33,896 nucleotides of DNA from an uncultured Bacteroidota bacterium. GTDB lineage: Bacteria > Bacteroidota > Bacteroidia > Flavobacteriales > Flavobacteriaceae. Numbering within the stretch: the stretch's first letter is position 1; every line of letters starts with the position of its first letter. The stretch is from contig CAIWKX010000192.1 in NCBI GenBank assembly GCA_903913315.1, positions 1 to 33,896 of the forward strand. The letters are read 5' to 3'. Shown here piece after piece: positions 26,699 through 33,896 of this stretch. The notes under the pieces were generated by a model that was not told where the DNA came from, made no database searches, and saw only the letters and a program-made list of their open reading frames with translations. The translations under genes were made by a program, and so were the position numbers.

Positions 26699-27208
26699 CT
26701 ACTTTGTTCTTTTATAGAGAGGTACCGCAGAACAAGCTTCTCCATACATAATGCTTTTTGCAAAAGGCTGCAGATGGCTAATGGCAAGAATGTAAGCACT
26801 TTCGGGAACGGGTTTTTTGGAACATCCTTTTATGATAATTGGCTTATCTTTATAAATAGAATAATCAATTGGAGAAAGAATATCTTGATACAAAGAGATT
26901 TCTAATGCAGATAAATCACCTAAAATTACTTTTTTTACAAAAGGCAAACAATGACTAGCCACTAATATGCTTGCCCAAGCAGGTACTATTGCATCGGTAG
27001 CACAATGAATAGCAACAAAATGATCTTGGTATTGTGACCAATTATGCTGTTTCAATGCCTCTCGAAAATCCTTTTCTTTCAAAAGGAACCCTTCGTAAAG
27101 CCATTGAGAAATATCTATTTGTGTTCGAATCCCATTTTGGTAATACTCTTCCAAATCGAAAACTTCGAGAACTGAATTGGCTACTTTATTTATAATTTCT
27201 TCTGCCAT
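26699..27208 (-). CDS. DUF2480 family protein, last gene of the suf operon
   Basis: 169 residues with no signal peptide, so cytoplasmic. It matches the DUF2480 family as I recall it (MAEEIINKVANS start, FVAIHCATDAIVPAWA, GDLSALEISLY). Two His-Cys pairs (His68-Cys69 and His86-Cys87) plus Cys129 (KGCSKKPVP) and Cys159 (GEACSAVPL) would make plausible metal or cluster ligands. The start follows the SufT-like stop by 4 bases, so it is cotranscribed with the iron-sulfur genes. A role in cluster assembly or transfer is inferred from this context only. Confidence 0.85.
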   Translation of the reverse strand: MAEEIINKVANSVLEVFDLEEYYQNGIRTQIDISQWLYEGFLLKEKDFREALKQHNWSQYQDHFVAIHCATDAIVPAWASILVASHCLPFVKKVILGDLSALEISLYQDILSPIDYSIYKDKPIIIKGCSKKPVPESAYILAISHLQPFAKSIMYGEACSAVPLYKRTK

Positions 27209-27212
27209 TATC

Positions 27213-27536
27213 TTACAACATTCCTAGCTCTAATTTAGCTTCTTCGCTCATTAAATCTTTGCTCCATGGTGGATCAAAAGTAATTTCTACTTCACAAGAT
27301 TTAACAACGTCTAGCTTCGTTACTTTTTCTTCAACCTCTCTTGGCAATGTTTCTGCAACTGGACAATTTGGAGAAGTTAAAGTCATTAGCACTTTTACCT
27401 CATTATCCTCATTAATCATAACATCATAGATTAATCCTAATTCATATATATCAACTGGAATTTCCGGATCATAAATGCTTTTCAACACTTTTACAACACT
27501 TTCTCCTAAATTAATATCATCTTTAAATTCTTCCAT
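27213..27536 (-). CDS. SufT-like DUF59/MIP18 iron-sulfur assembly protein
   Basis: 107 residues, a single DUF59 (MIP18/PaaD-like) domain. Motifs are IYDPEIPVDIYELGLIYDV (21-39), the conserved Cys58 in LTSPNCPVAETLP, and FDPPWSKDLMSEEA near the end. SufT-type proteins help load Fe-S clusters onto client proteins. It lies 5 bases after sufE and 4 before the DUF2480 gene, within the suf operon. The gene name sufT would be reasonable but other DUF59 branches exist, so the symbol is left blank. Confidence 0.9.
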   Translation of the reverse strand: MEEFKDDINLGESVVKVLKSIYDPEIPVDIYELGLIYDVMINEDNEVKVLMTLTSPNCPVAETLPREVEEKVTKLDVVKSCEVEITFDPPWSKDLMSEEAKLELGML

Positions 27537-27541
27537 CTTTT

Positions 27542-27961
27542 TTATTTGTTTACATTATATGCTAATGCATACATTTTTATTTGCTTAATCATCGAGACCA
27601 AACCATTAGCGCGGGTTGGTGACAAATGTTCTTTTAATCCTATTTCATCAATAAAATTGGTATTTGCCTCTAAGATATCTGCCGCTTTTTGATTGGAAAA
27701 TGCTCTTATTAGTATGGCTATAATTCCTTTTGTCAAAATGGCGTCACTATCGGCGGTAAAAACAATTTTATCATTATTTAACTCTCCGTGAACCCAGACT
27801 TTCGATTGACATCCTTTGATTATATTCTCTTCTGTTTTATATTTTTCATTAATCAATGGTAATGCTTTTCCTAAATCTATAATGTATTCATAGCGTTGCA
27901 TCCAATCCTCAAACATCGAAAACTCATCAACTATTTCGTCTTGTATTTCTTTAATTGTCAT
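27542..27961 (-). CDS. sufE: Sulfur acceptor protein SufE
   Basis: 139 residues. SufE accepts persulfide sulfur from SufS and passes it on for cluster assembly on SufBCD. The acceptor cysteine is Cys51 in IIKGCQSKVW, the same position as in E. coli SufE. The C-terminal SPTRANGLVSMIKQIK region is also typical. Its ATG directly abuts the stop of the preceding lipoprotein gene with no gap, so translation is probably coupled. Confidence 0.95.
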   Translation of the reverse strand: MTIKEIQDEIVDEFSMFEDWMQRYEYIIDLGKALPLINEKYKTEENIIKGCQSKVWVHGELNNDKIVFTADSDAILTKGIIAILIRAFSNQKAADILEANTNFIDEIGLKEHLSPTRANGLVSMIKQIKMYALAYNVNK

Positions 27962-28396
27962 TTATTCTTGTTTTGCTAATGAAACCATTTTATTGATAAA
28001 ATCAGCTATTTCAACTGGTGGAGTTCCGTGATCAAATGTAGTCGATTGGTATTCCTTTTCCTTTGTAGAAATTGTCATGTTTGCCATAGCTGCTCCATCA
28101 TAAAGCCTTTTTTTAGTAGGTCCTTCATAAGTACTTACCTTTTCTAAGTTTATTTTAGAAAACAAATCCACCAAGCTCTTCCAATCATCATCAGAAATTT
28201 TTATTATCACACCAGGACCTTCTTCTCTCCTATTATTTGAAACAGAAATTTGTTGGTTTTGAATAGAGATTTTTTGATAAAACCCTCTTGAATTTGCTGT
28301 ATACACAATTTTAGTATTTATCAAATCGCTCTTTTGTTGACCTGAACATCCTTTTCCTAAAAAAATGGACAGTAAAATCATTGTAAATAGTTTCAT
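27962..28396 (-). CDS. Small putative lipoprotein between sufS and sufE
   Basis: 144 residues. The short signal ends at Cys17 (LGKGC), an imperfect lipobox, so an ordinary Sec signal is an alternative. The mature protein has beta strands (KIVYTANSRGFYQKISIQN) and a DDDWKSLVDLFSKINLEKV helix; I recognise no named domain. It lies 13 bases after sufS and abuts sufE, so it is a genuine member of the operon even though the other products act in the cytoplasm. Function unknown. Confidence 0.75.
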   Translation of the reverse strand: MKLFTMILLSIFLGKGCSGQQKSDLINTKIVYTANSRGFYQKISIQNQQISVSNNRREEGPGVIIKISDDDWKSLVDLFSKINLEKVSTYEGPTKKRLYDGAAMANMTISTKEKEYQSTTFDHGTPPVEIADFINKMVSLAKQE

Positions 28397-28409
28397 AATA
28401 TAAATGGTT

Positions 28410-29624
28410 TTAAGACAACATCATTTTAGCTTTTTTAATTGCTTCTACAAAGATATCAATTTCCTCTTTGGTGTTATAAAAAGCAAAACTTGCTCTTATC
28501 GTTCCTGGGATTTTAAAATAATCCATAATCGGTTGGGCACAATGATGACCCGTTCGAACTGCAATACCTAATTTATCTATAATCGTGCCGACATCGTATG
28601 GATGAATTCCTTCTATATTAAAAGATATGACAGATGCTTTTTCTTTGGCTGTTCCATAGATTCTCATCTCTTCTATTTCCAATAATCTGGTGGTTGCATA
28701 TTCCAATAGTACTTGTTCATATTGAGCAATATTTTCAAATCCAACTTCATTCAAATAATCAATAGCTGTTCCCAAAACAATTCCTCCTTCAATGTTAGGG
28801 GTTCCTGCTTCAAATTTATGAGGTAAGTCTGCATACGTTGTTTTTTCAAAAGTAACCGTAGCAATCATTTCTCCACCTCCTTGATAAGGAGGTAATTTAT
28901 TTAACCATTCTTCTTTTCCGTATAGTATTCCAATTCCAGTTGGGCCACAAATTTTATGTCCAGAGAACACATAAAAATCACAATCTAATGCTTGAACATC
29001 AGGTTTTAAATGAGGTGTTGCTTGTGCTCCATCAATTAAAATCGCTGCGCCCACTTGATGCGCTTTTTCAATCATCTCCTTTATTGGATTAATGGTTCCC
29101 AAGGCATTGGAGATGTGGTTAACTGCCACAATTTTAGTTTTATTAGAAAGCAATATATCATATTCAGACATCATCAACTCTCCTTTTTCATTCATAGGAA
29201 TTACTTTCAAAGTGGCTCCTGTTCGCTGACAGAGCATTTGCCATGGTACTATATTACTGTGATGTTCTAGTGCAGAAACCAAAATGTCATCTCCATTTTT
29301 TAGGATAGAAGCAAATCCATTGGCTACTATATTGATAGCATGTGTTGTTCCCGAAGTGAAAATTACTTCGTGCGCAAACTTTGCTTTGATATGCTGTTGG
29401 ATTTTTCCTCTAGAAACCTCATAGGCATCTGTTGCTAATTGACTTAAGGTATGAACACCGCGGTGGATATTGGCATTCATTTCCTCGTAATATTTCGTAA
29501 TTGCCTCAATTACCACTTTAGGTTTTTGAGAAGTAGCTCCGTTATCGAAATAAACCAATGGTTTTCCATTTACTTTTTGTGATAATATTGGAAAATCGGC
29601 CCGTATCTTTTGTATATCTAACAT
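28410..29624 (-). CDS. sufS: Cysteine desulfurase SufS
   Basis: 404 residues, a class V aminotransferase-fold PLP enzyme that takes sulfur from cysteine, leaving alanine, as the first step of SUF iron-sulfur assembly. The PLP lysine is Lys224 in SGHKICGPTG and the persulfide cysteine is Cys362 in RTGHHCAQP, characteristic of group II (SufS) desulfurases; IDGAQ (197-201) contains the PLP-ring aspartate. It is the first gene of a five-gene run and has a TACTTTTG box upstream. sufB, sufC and sufD are not in the window. Confidence 0.96.
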   Translation of the reverse strand: MLDIQKIRADFPILSQKVNGKPLVYFDNGATSQKPKVVIEAITKYYEEMNANIHRGVHTLSQLATDAYEVSRGKIQQHIKAKFAHEVIFTSGTTHAINIVANGFASILKNGDDILVSALEHHSNIVPWQMLCQRTGATLKVIPMNEKGELMMSEYDILLSNKTKIVAVNHISNALGTINPIKEMIEKAHQVGAAILIDGAQATPHLKPDVQALDCDFYVFSGHKICGPTGIGILYGKEEWLNKLPPYQGGGEMIATVTFEKTTYADLPHKFEAGTPNIEGGIVLGTAIDYLNEVGFENIAQYEQVLLEYATTRLLEIEEMRIYGTAKEKASVISFNIEGIHPYDVGTIIDKLGIAVRTGHHCAQPIMDYFKIPGTIRASFAFYNTKEEIDIFVEAIKKAKMMLS

Positions 29625-29649
29625 TCTTTATTTAGAATTTTTCTAAATA

Positions 29650-29657
29650 CAAAAGTA
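29650..29657 (-). promoter_or_regulatory. Bacteroidota -7 box for the suf operon
   Basis: On the minus strand TACTTTTG matches TAnnTTTG, 25 bases before the sufS ATG. A TTTG lies 23 bases farther upstream, longer than the optimal 19. The leader also contains a 7-bp hairpin (TTTAGAA/TTCTAAA, 29631-29647), which is weak. Confidence 0.45.
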
Positions 29658-29811
29658 ATAAAATTGATGTTGATTATTACCAAACAGTTGTTAATAATTG
29701 TTATAGTTTATTGTAATCAACAAAAAGAGTAAAAAGGCAACTATTTGCACCACTTTATCAAGATATTTAATAGGAATTATTTTATTACATTGCATCAAAA
29801 TCTATTTTAAA

Positions 29812-31152
29812 ATGAAAAATTTTCATAAATATCTCATTGTTAGTCTTCTTGCATTACTACTATATTTAGGTAGTACAACCTATCCAAAACTTGATTTAAT
29901 CTCTGGTTTTTCGGCTAAAAGTGTCGCTTCTGCGCATTTTATAGATCATCGAGCCCTGCCAATAATTGAACAAGGCGATAATGACATTCCGTTGGTAAAC
30001 AAAGCCACGAATACTATTACTGATTCGAAAACATACGCTACTTCTACTATTTTAGGATTAAAAAAAAGAAAAGCAATTTATAGAGAAGGCTTGGGAGCTA
30101 CATTAATCAACGATTCATTTGATGTTACTACACCTTATGAAGTACCAAAAAGAAATAGACTGAATAACAATTTGCCTTTTCCCTATGGTAATTTAGAACC
30201 TAAAGACACTCTTCTTTCAACTGTTGATTATGCTAAACTTAAAGAGGTCGTTGCTAATGCCTTTGATAAGAAAGGGGAGAAAAACAAACGAACGCGTTCG
30301 ATACTTGTAATTTATAAAGATAAAATCATCGCAGAAAAATATGATACTAATTTCAACAAAAACTCAAAGATTTTAGGCTGGTCCATGACTAAAAGCATCA
30401 CAGGAACACTCTTTGGTATACTACAAAAGCAAGGGAAAATTGACATTATGAAGCCTGCAGCTATTGCTTTATGGAAAAATGACAATCGCAAAAACATTAC
30501 CATAAACGATTTGCTTCACATGAACTCTGGGTTGGAATGGGAAGAGAAATATGATAAGATTTGTGATGCAACAAAAATGCTCTTCCTAGCCGAAGACATG
30601 AGTCTTTCTCAAGTAGAAAAACCTAGCACTTTCAAACCCAACACTCATTGGTGTTATTCTTCAGGTACTACTAATTTATTATCGGGTATCTTGCGAAAAC
30701 AGTTCACAACTCACCAAGATTATTTAGACTTTTGGTATAGTAGTTTATTAGATAAAATCGGAATGAATTCAGCTCTTATTGAGACGGATATGGCAGGAAA
30801 TTATGTTGGGTCGTCTTATGGATGGGCCACCACCAGAGATTGGGCAAAACTTGGTTTATTATACCTACACAAAGGTCATTGGAATGGCGAACAAATATTT
30901 GATGAAAGCTGGATTAAATATGTTACTACACCAACTAAAACTTCCAATGGACGCTATGGAGCGCAGTTTTGGTTAAACGCTGGTGGCTATTTTCCAAATG
31001 TGCCTAGAGATATGTATTATTGTAGTGGATTTCAAGGTCAAATGGTGGCAATCATTCCCAGTAGTGATCTAGTGATTGTAAGAATGGGATTGAGTGAAGA
31101 CTTTGATTTTAATGGATTGTTGAGTGGGGTAATTGCAAGTTTGAAAAAGTAA
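29812..31152 (+). CDS. Class C beta-lactamase-like serine hydrolase
   Basis: 446 residues. A hydrophobic N-terminus (about 8-25) suggests a signal peptide or membrane anchor. An extension of about 110 residues precedes the catalytic domain (about 140-446) of the Beta-lactamase family (Pfam PF00144; AmpC, DD-peptidase and esterase relatives). The nucleophile motif is SMTK (Ser191, Lys194), the second is YSS (282-284) in place of YxN, and the C-terminal YYCSGFQGQM stretch corresponds to the third motif. Family members hydrolyse D-amino-acid peptides, esters or amides; the substrate here is unknown. The gene is divergent from sufS, stands alone, and no clear -7 box was found. Confidence 0.88.
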   Translation: MKNFHKYLIVSLLALLLYLGSTTYPKLDLISGFSAKSVASAHFIDHRALPIIEQGDNDIPLVNKATNTITDSKTYATSTILGLKKRKAIYREGLGATLINDSFDVTTPYEVPKRNRLNNNLPFPYGNLEPKDTLLSTVDYAKLKEVVANAFDKKGEKNKRTRSILVIYKDKIIAEKYDTNFNKNSKILGWSMTKSITGTLFGILQKQGKIDIMKPAAIALWKNDNRKNITINDLLHMNSGLEWEEKYDKICDATKMLFLAEDMSLSQVEKPSTFKPNTHWCYSSGTTNLLSGILRKQFTTHQDYLDFWYSSLLDKIGMNSALIETDMAGNYVGSSYGWATTRDWAKLGLLYLHKGHWNGEQIFDESWIKYVTTPTKTSNGRYGAQFWLNAGGYFPNVPRDMYYCSGFQGQMVAIIPSSDLVIVRMGLSEDFDFNGLLSGVIASLKK

Positions 31153-31235
31153 CTTAGATCTAAACTGACTATTTGTTTTCTGTATTTTAAGCAACTTCAA
31201 AAACTGAATTCATTTTCTATTTAAGGCCTATTACA

Positions 31236-31276
31236 ATTAAAAAGAGGTTGTATCCGAACATGGATACAACCTCTTT
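31236..31276 (-). terminator. Terminator of the TonB receptor/DUF5689 operon
   Basis: A perfect 15-bp stem (31241-31255 with 31262-31276) with a 6-base loop, followed on the minus strand by TTAATT after the A/T-rich stem end. It lies 22 bases beyond the stop of the DUF5689 gene. It may also stop the convergent serine hydrolase transcript. Confidence 0.85.
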
Positions 31277-31298
31277 CATTATGAATTTAAACTACTTT

Positions 31299-32645
31299 TT
31301 AATTTGCAGTAACTAATACATTATCTACCTCCCAAGTTGCAGCAGCAGATGTTGTAGAAGTATATTTGAAGGCAACTCTCACATTACTTTGATTAGCCGC
31401 ATAAGTAGAGATGTTTACCGCTCCTGAATTTATCCAAACAAAACCACTATTAACAGGCGCAAAAGTAGCTGGTACTAATGTCCATGTAGCAGTTGATGGT
31501 GCTCCACCAGTATAATTGGTTGAAATATATACTTGAAGACTATTACCGGTGTATTTAGTAGCACTATCAAAAACTAATTTACCTATTGTTTTACCTGTAA
31601 AATCAATACTTGGAGAAATCAACCAATCTTCATTGGTATGATTTCCTCCTGTATAACCTGTTATAGTAGCAGAGTAGGATGGATTACCGTAAGAACTTGC
31701 AGTCCATACTTCTGTTCCTGTTACACTATAAGATGTCCAAGCACCAATTCCAGTTGTAAAATCATCCATAAATTGTCTTGGATTTGTCAATTTTAAATCG
31801 CTTTCTTGGCGAATCATGAATTGATAATCTGTATTGTATTTTGTCATTACTCCTCTTATGCTTCCACTTCCTGAGGGAACTTTGTCTACAGAAAAAGTAG
31901 CATATTGGCTAATTCTAATGATTCTTGGCGCTCCTCCATTTTGCGAATCAACAATAGTATGGTTAGTAGCGTAACCCCCATTATCAACATCATATAATGT
32001 TCTTCCTAATGAACTAGATGCAAATTGAACATTGTCAATTTCCACTAAAGTGTTTTGATTGACATCTAAACTACCATTAACCAATGTCATGTGTCTTACT
32101 AAAGCTTCTTCATCAACCATAGTACTTGATGGGAAAAGATAATTCAAATAATCCGTTGGTTCTATTCCAGCAATTCCTGTTGATGCTGTAGCGCTTGCAA
32201 TTCCGATTTGTATTGATCCAAAAACTTTTCCAATTGCTAAACCATTTAGTTTGATATACACTTTTCTTCCTGGTGTAAAACCATCAGCGTAAAGCATTGG
32301 TTTGTTTACAGAAACACTAAAACCAATCGGAGTTGTACTTACACTAGTGGGTACGCTTTGAAACGATATTGATTTATAAAAATTTCCATCAGCATCATTT
32401 GAAGTTACATAGGCTTCAATTATAACGTCTTGAACTGGGGCGCTAGGTGTTGATGCAGGATATAAAATAGCTGGCGTATTTGATCCTACAGCCGTTTGCA
32501 GATCTGCAACAGTCATAGTAGAGGTTAATTCATACGTTTTAATAGCACTTCCTTCACTCCAAACATTTTTATCAACTGTTGAACAGCTTACAAAAAAACT
32601 GATAAAAGCAACAATAGTTACTAATTTTAATAGGTTTGTTTTCAT
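31299..32645 (-). CDS. DUF5689 lipoprotein with C-terminal choice-of-anchor-J-like domain
   Basis: 448 residues. The lipobox ends at Cys21 (FFVSC). Residues about 35-285 match the DUF5689 family of Bacteroidota surface lipoproteins (VIIEAYVTSNDADGNFYKSI, then an OB-fold-like YQFMIRQESDLKL end). Residues about 290-448 form a jelly-roll domain, with EDWLISPSIDF, LQVYISTNYTGG, VNISTYAA and WEVDNVLV. That domain is plainly homologous to the whole mature part of the neighbouring 200-residue lipoprotein. It is the last gene of the TonB-receptor operon, 18 bases after its neighbour. It is probably a surface-exposed substrate-binding partner; the ligand is not known. Confidence 0.87.
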   Translation of the reverse strand: MKTNLLKLVTIVAFISFFVSCSTVDKNVWSEGSAIKTYELTSTMTVADLQTAVGSNTPAILYPASTPSAPVQDVIIEAYVTSNDADGNFYKSISFQSVPTSVSTTPIGFSVSVNKPMLYADGFTPGRKVYIKLNGLAIGKVFGSIQIGIASATASTGIAGIEPTDYLNYLFPSSTMVDEEALVRHMTLVNGSLDVNQNTLVEIDNVQFASSSLGRTLYDVDNGGYATNHTIVDSQNGGAPRIIRISQYATFSVDKVPSGSGSIRGVMTKYNTDYQFMIRQESDLKLTNPRQFMDDFTTGIGAWTSYSVTGTEVWTASSYGNPSYSATITGYTGGNHTNEDWLISPSIDFTGKTIGKLVFDSATKYTGNSLQVYISTNYTGGAPSTATWTLVPATFAPVNSGFVWINSGAVNISTYAANQSNVRVAFKYTSTTSAAATWEVDNVLVTAN

Positions 32646-32663
32646 TATATTTTTTTATTAAGA

Positions 32664-33266
32664 TTAATAAACTATTCTAACATTGTCAACTTGATATGCT
32701 CCTGTTGAAGGATTTATCCCCGTATATCTAAAAGCAAAATGTATCATTCCTGTATACAATGATAAATCAATGGCGCCTGAATTTACATACGCGTATGGTT
32801 TTGTATAAGGATTTGGCAATGTTGCTATATAATTTATTTTAGTCCAATGAGCCGCACCAAAATTTCCCGTATAGTCTGTAGAAATATATACTTCTAAAGT
32901 ATTGCTTAATGAAGCCACATATTTATCATGACATGTTTGGAATGATAGACTTTCGCCATCGTGTTGATCCATATCTATTGCAGGAGAAATTAGCCAACTG
33001 ATATCGGCTGCATCCCCACTTCCGTAAGCAGAAACACTTGCATATCCATCTCCTCCATACACACCACCTGTCCAAAGCTTAGTTCCCATCTCAGCATATG
33101 AGGTCCATCCTGTTGGTAAAGCAGTACCGCCAGTATTGTCAAAGTTTTCAGAGAAATAGACCTGCTTTAATGTTGGGTAGGCTATATCACTGCTTTTAGT
33201 ACAACTTGATAAAACCAAAGCTATCAGTGTTGTAAAAATTAGTGTTTTAATTTGTACTGTTTTCAT
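32664..33266 (-). CDS. Choice-of-anchor-J-like lipoprotein
   Basis: 200 residues. The lipobox ends at Cys22 (LSSC). The mature part is a single jelly-roll domain (about 38-200): YFSENFDN, GWTSYAEMG, ISWLISPAIDMDQHDG, LEVYISTDYTG, VNSGAIDLSLY, FAFRYTG and YQVDNVRIVY. It sits 12 bases after the TonB-receptor gene and 18 before the DUF5689 gene, so it is the middle gene of the operon. Domains of this kind often bind carbohydrate or protein. Function beyond surface display with the receptor is unknown. Confidence 0.82.
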   Translation of the reverse strand: MKTVQIKTLIFTTLIALVLSSCTKSSDIAYPTLKQVYFSENFDNTGGTALPTGWTSYAEMGTKLWTGGVYGGDGYASVSAYGSGDAADISWLISPAIDMDQHDGESLSFQTCHDKYVASLSNTLEVYISTDYTGNFGAAHWTKINYIATLPNPYTKPYAYVNSGAIDLSLYTGMIHFAFRYTGINPSTGAYQVDNVRIVY

Positions 33267-33278
33267 ATTTTTTACTAC

Positions 33279-33896
33279 TTAAAAATTAATATATAAATTT
33301 ACAAGGAAAGTTCTTCCGTACCCAAAGAAATATTTAGAACCAAATACAGGAGTTGCAACAGCTCCAGCAGCAGGATTATTTGGATTAACATGTGGTGTAT
33401 AATCTTGATTTACCTGTGTGAAATTTCCATTTCTGGCTTGTTCGTACCCTCCCGTTTTGTATTGCGTATCTAGGACATTATTAATGTTAGCTGTAAAACC
33501 TATAATTGAACCTTTCACTTTCCAAGATTTTCCTCCTATTACGTTTAGTAACATATAATCACTCAATTTTTCTTGTTGTAACAATTGTTCTCCTCTATCT
33601 GTAGTTGCATCTGAAGCTGGAACTCCAGGAGAAAAATTACTGTCATTATAAAATTGATTGGTTCTTGTTATTGGAGCTACATCTACATAATTTCCTCCTA
33701 TATAATTGGCATTAGCACCCACCCACCAAAATTTAGGAGCTCTATATTCTAACCCAATAGAAGCAGCTTGTTGAGGCGTACCTGCTTGTTTATAATTTTT
33801 AAGGTTCGAATTACCATAATCCAAAATTGGTTTTGTATTTGTTGCTGTTGCATTAGCATCTACATTTACAAATACATCTGGATTACTAGTATAAAT
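33279..33896 (-). CDS. TonB-dependent receptor, C-terminal part (truncated by window)
   Basis: The last 205 or so residues of a longer gene; the frame is open to the right edge, so a TTG at 33824 is not the start. The sequence has the alternating strands of an outer-membrane barrel end, with ASIGLEYRAPKFWWVGANAN, LLNVIGGKSWKVKGSIIG and the classical penultimate strand FTANINNVLDTQYKTGGYE. It finishes with FFGYGRTFLVNLYINF, ending on the terminal Phe recognised by the BAM machinery. TonB receptors import bulky nutrients using inner-membrane energy. Substrate cannot be judged from this fragment. Two lipoprotein genes follow closely. Confidence 0.9.
   Translation of the reverse strand: MYTSNPDVFVNVDANATATNTKPILDYGNSNLKNYKQAGTPQQAASIGLEYRAPKFWWVGANANYIGGNYVDVAPITRTNQFYNDSNFSPGVPASDATTDRGEQLLQQEKLSDYMLLNVIGGKSWKVKGSIIGFTANINNVLDTQYKTGGYEQARNGNFTQVNQDYTPHVNPNNPAAGAVATPVFGSKYFFGYGRTFLVNLYINF

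Noticed and set aside
33279..33824. Treating the TTG at 33824 as the start of a small outer-membrane protein
   Set aside because: The frame stays open from there to the right edge and encodes barrel-like residues, so this is the truncated end of a larger receptor.

Overview
The window reads as a chromosomal segment of a low-GC member of the Bacteroidota, most likely Flavobacterium or a close relative. Supporting signs are TAnnTTTG-type -7 promoter boxes ahead of many genes, few Shine-Dalgarno sites, many lipoproteins, a TonB-dependent receptor, DUF5689, DUF3078 and DUF2480 proteins, an SDR-type L-threonine dehydrogenase, and a type IX secretion (T9SS) cargo with its PorP/SprF-like partner. 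No rRNA, tRNA, transposase, prophage or CRISPR array was seen.

Left part (1-12.3 kb), mostly housekeeping genes: a truncated gene at the edge (probable acyltransferase), exodeoxyribonuclease III (xth), an OmpA-type lipoprotein with a long coiled coil, a membrane-anchored class A-like serine hydrolase, an Amt ammonium transporter, a YcbB-like L,D-transpeptidase, a secreted NTF2/SnoaL-like protein, L-threonine 3-dehydrogenase, and a small lipoprotein directly followed by mfd, the transcription-repair coupling factor.

Centre (12.5-24.3 kb), one minus-strand operon: a 2939-residue secreted adhesin with a type B (gliding-associated) C-terminal domain, then a PorP/SprF-like outer-membrane protein, then a PorE-like protein (TPR, PD40 propeller, carboxypeptidase-regulatory-like and OmpA domains). 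This is a self-contained T9SS cargo/partner cassette and the most distinctive part of the window. The adhesin carries four tandem CUB-fn3 modules of about 630 bp, three tandem Ig-like repeats of exactly 243 bp, a lamin-tail-like domain and at least one stretch I cannot assign.

Right part (24.4-33.9 kb): hflX; a DUF3078 outer-membrane protein with a textbook Bacteroidota promoter; a tight iron-sulfur cluster operon (sufS, small lipoprotein, sufE, SufT-like DUF59 protein, DUF2480 protein) lacking sufBCD; a divergent class C-type serine hydrolase; and the end of a TonB receptor/lipoprotein operon in which two successive lipoproteins share the same C-terminal domain.

Five hairpin terminators delimit the transcription units. 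I see no wholly new defence or mobile system. The best leads are the adhesin cassette, the two uncharacterised members of the suf operon, and the TonB-receptor lipoprotein pair.
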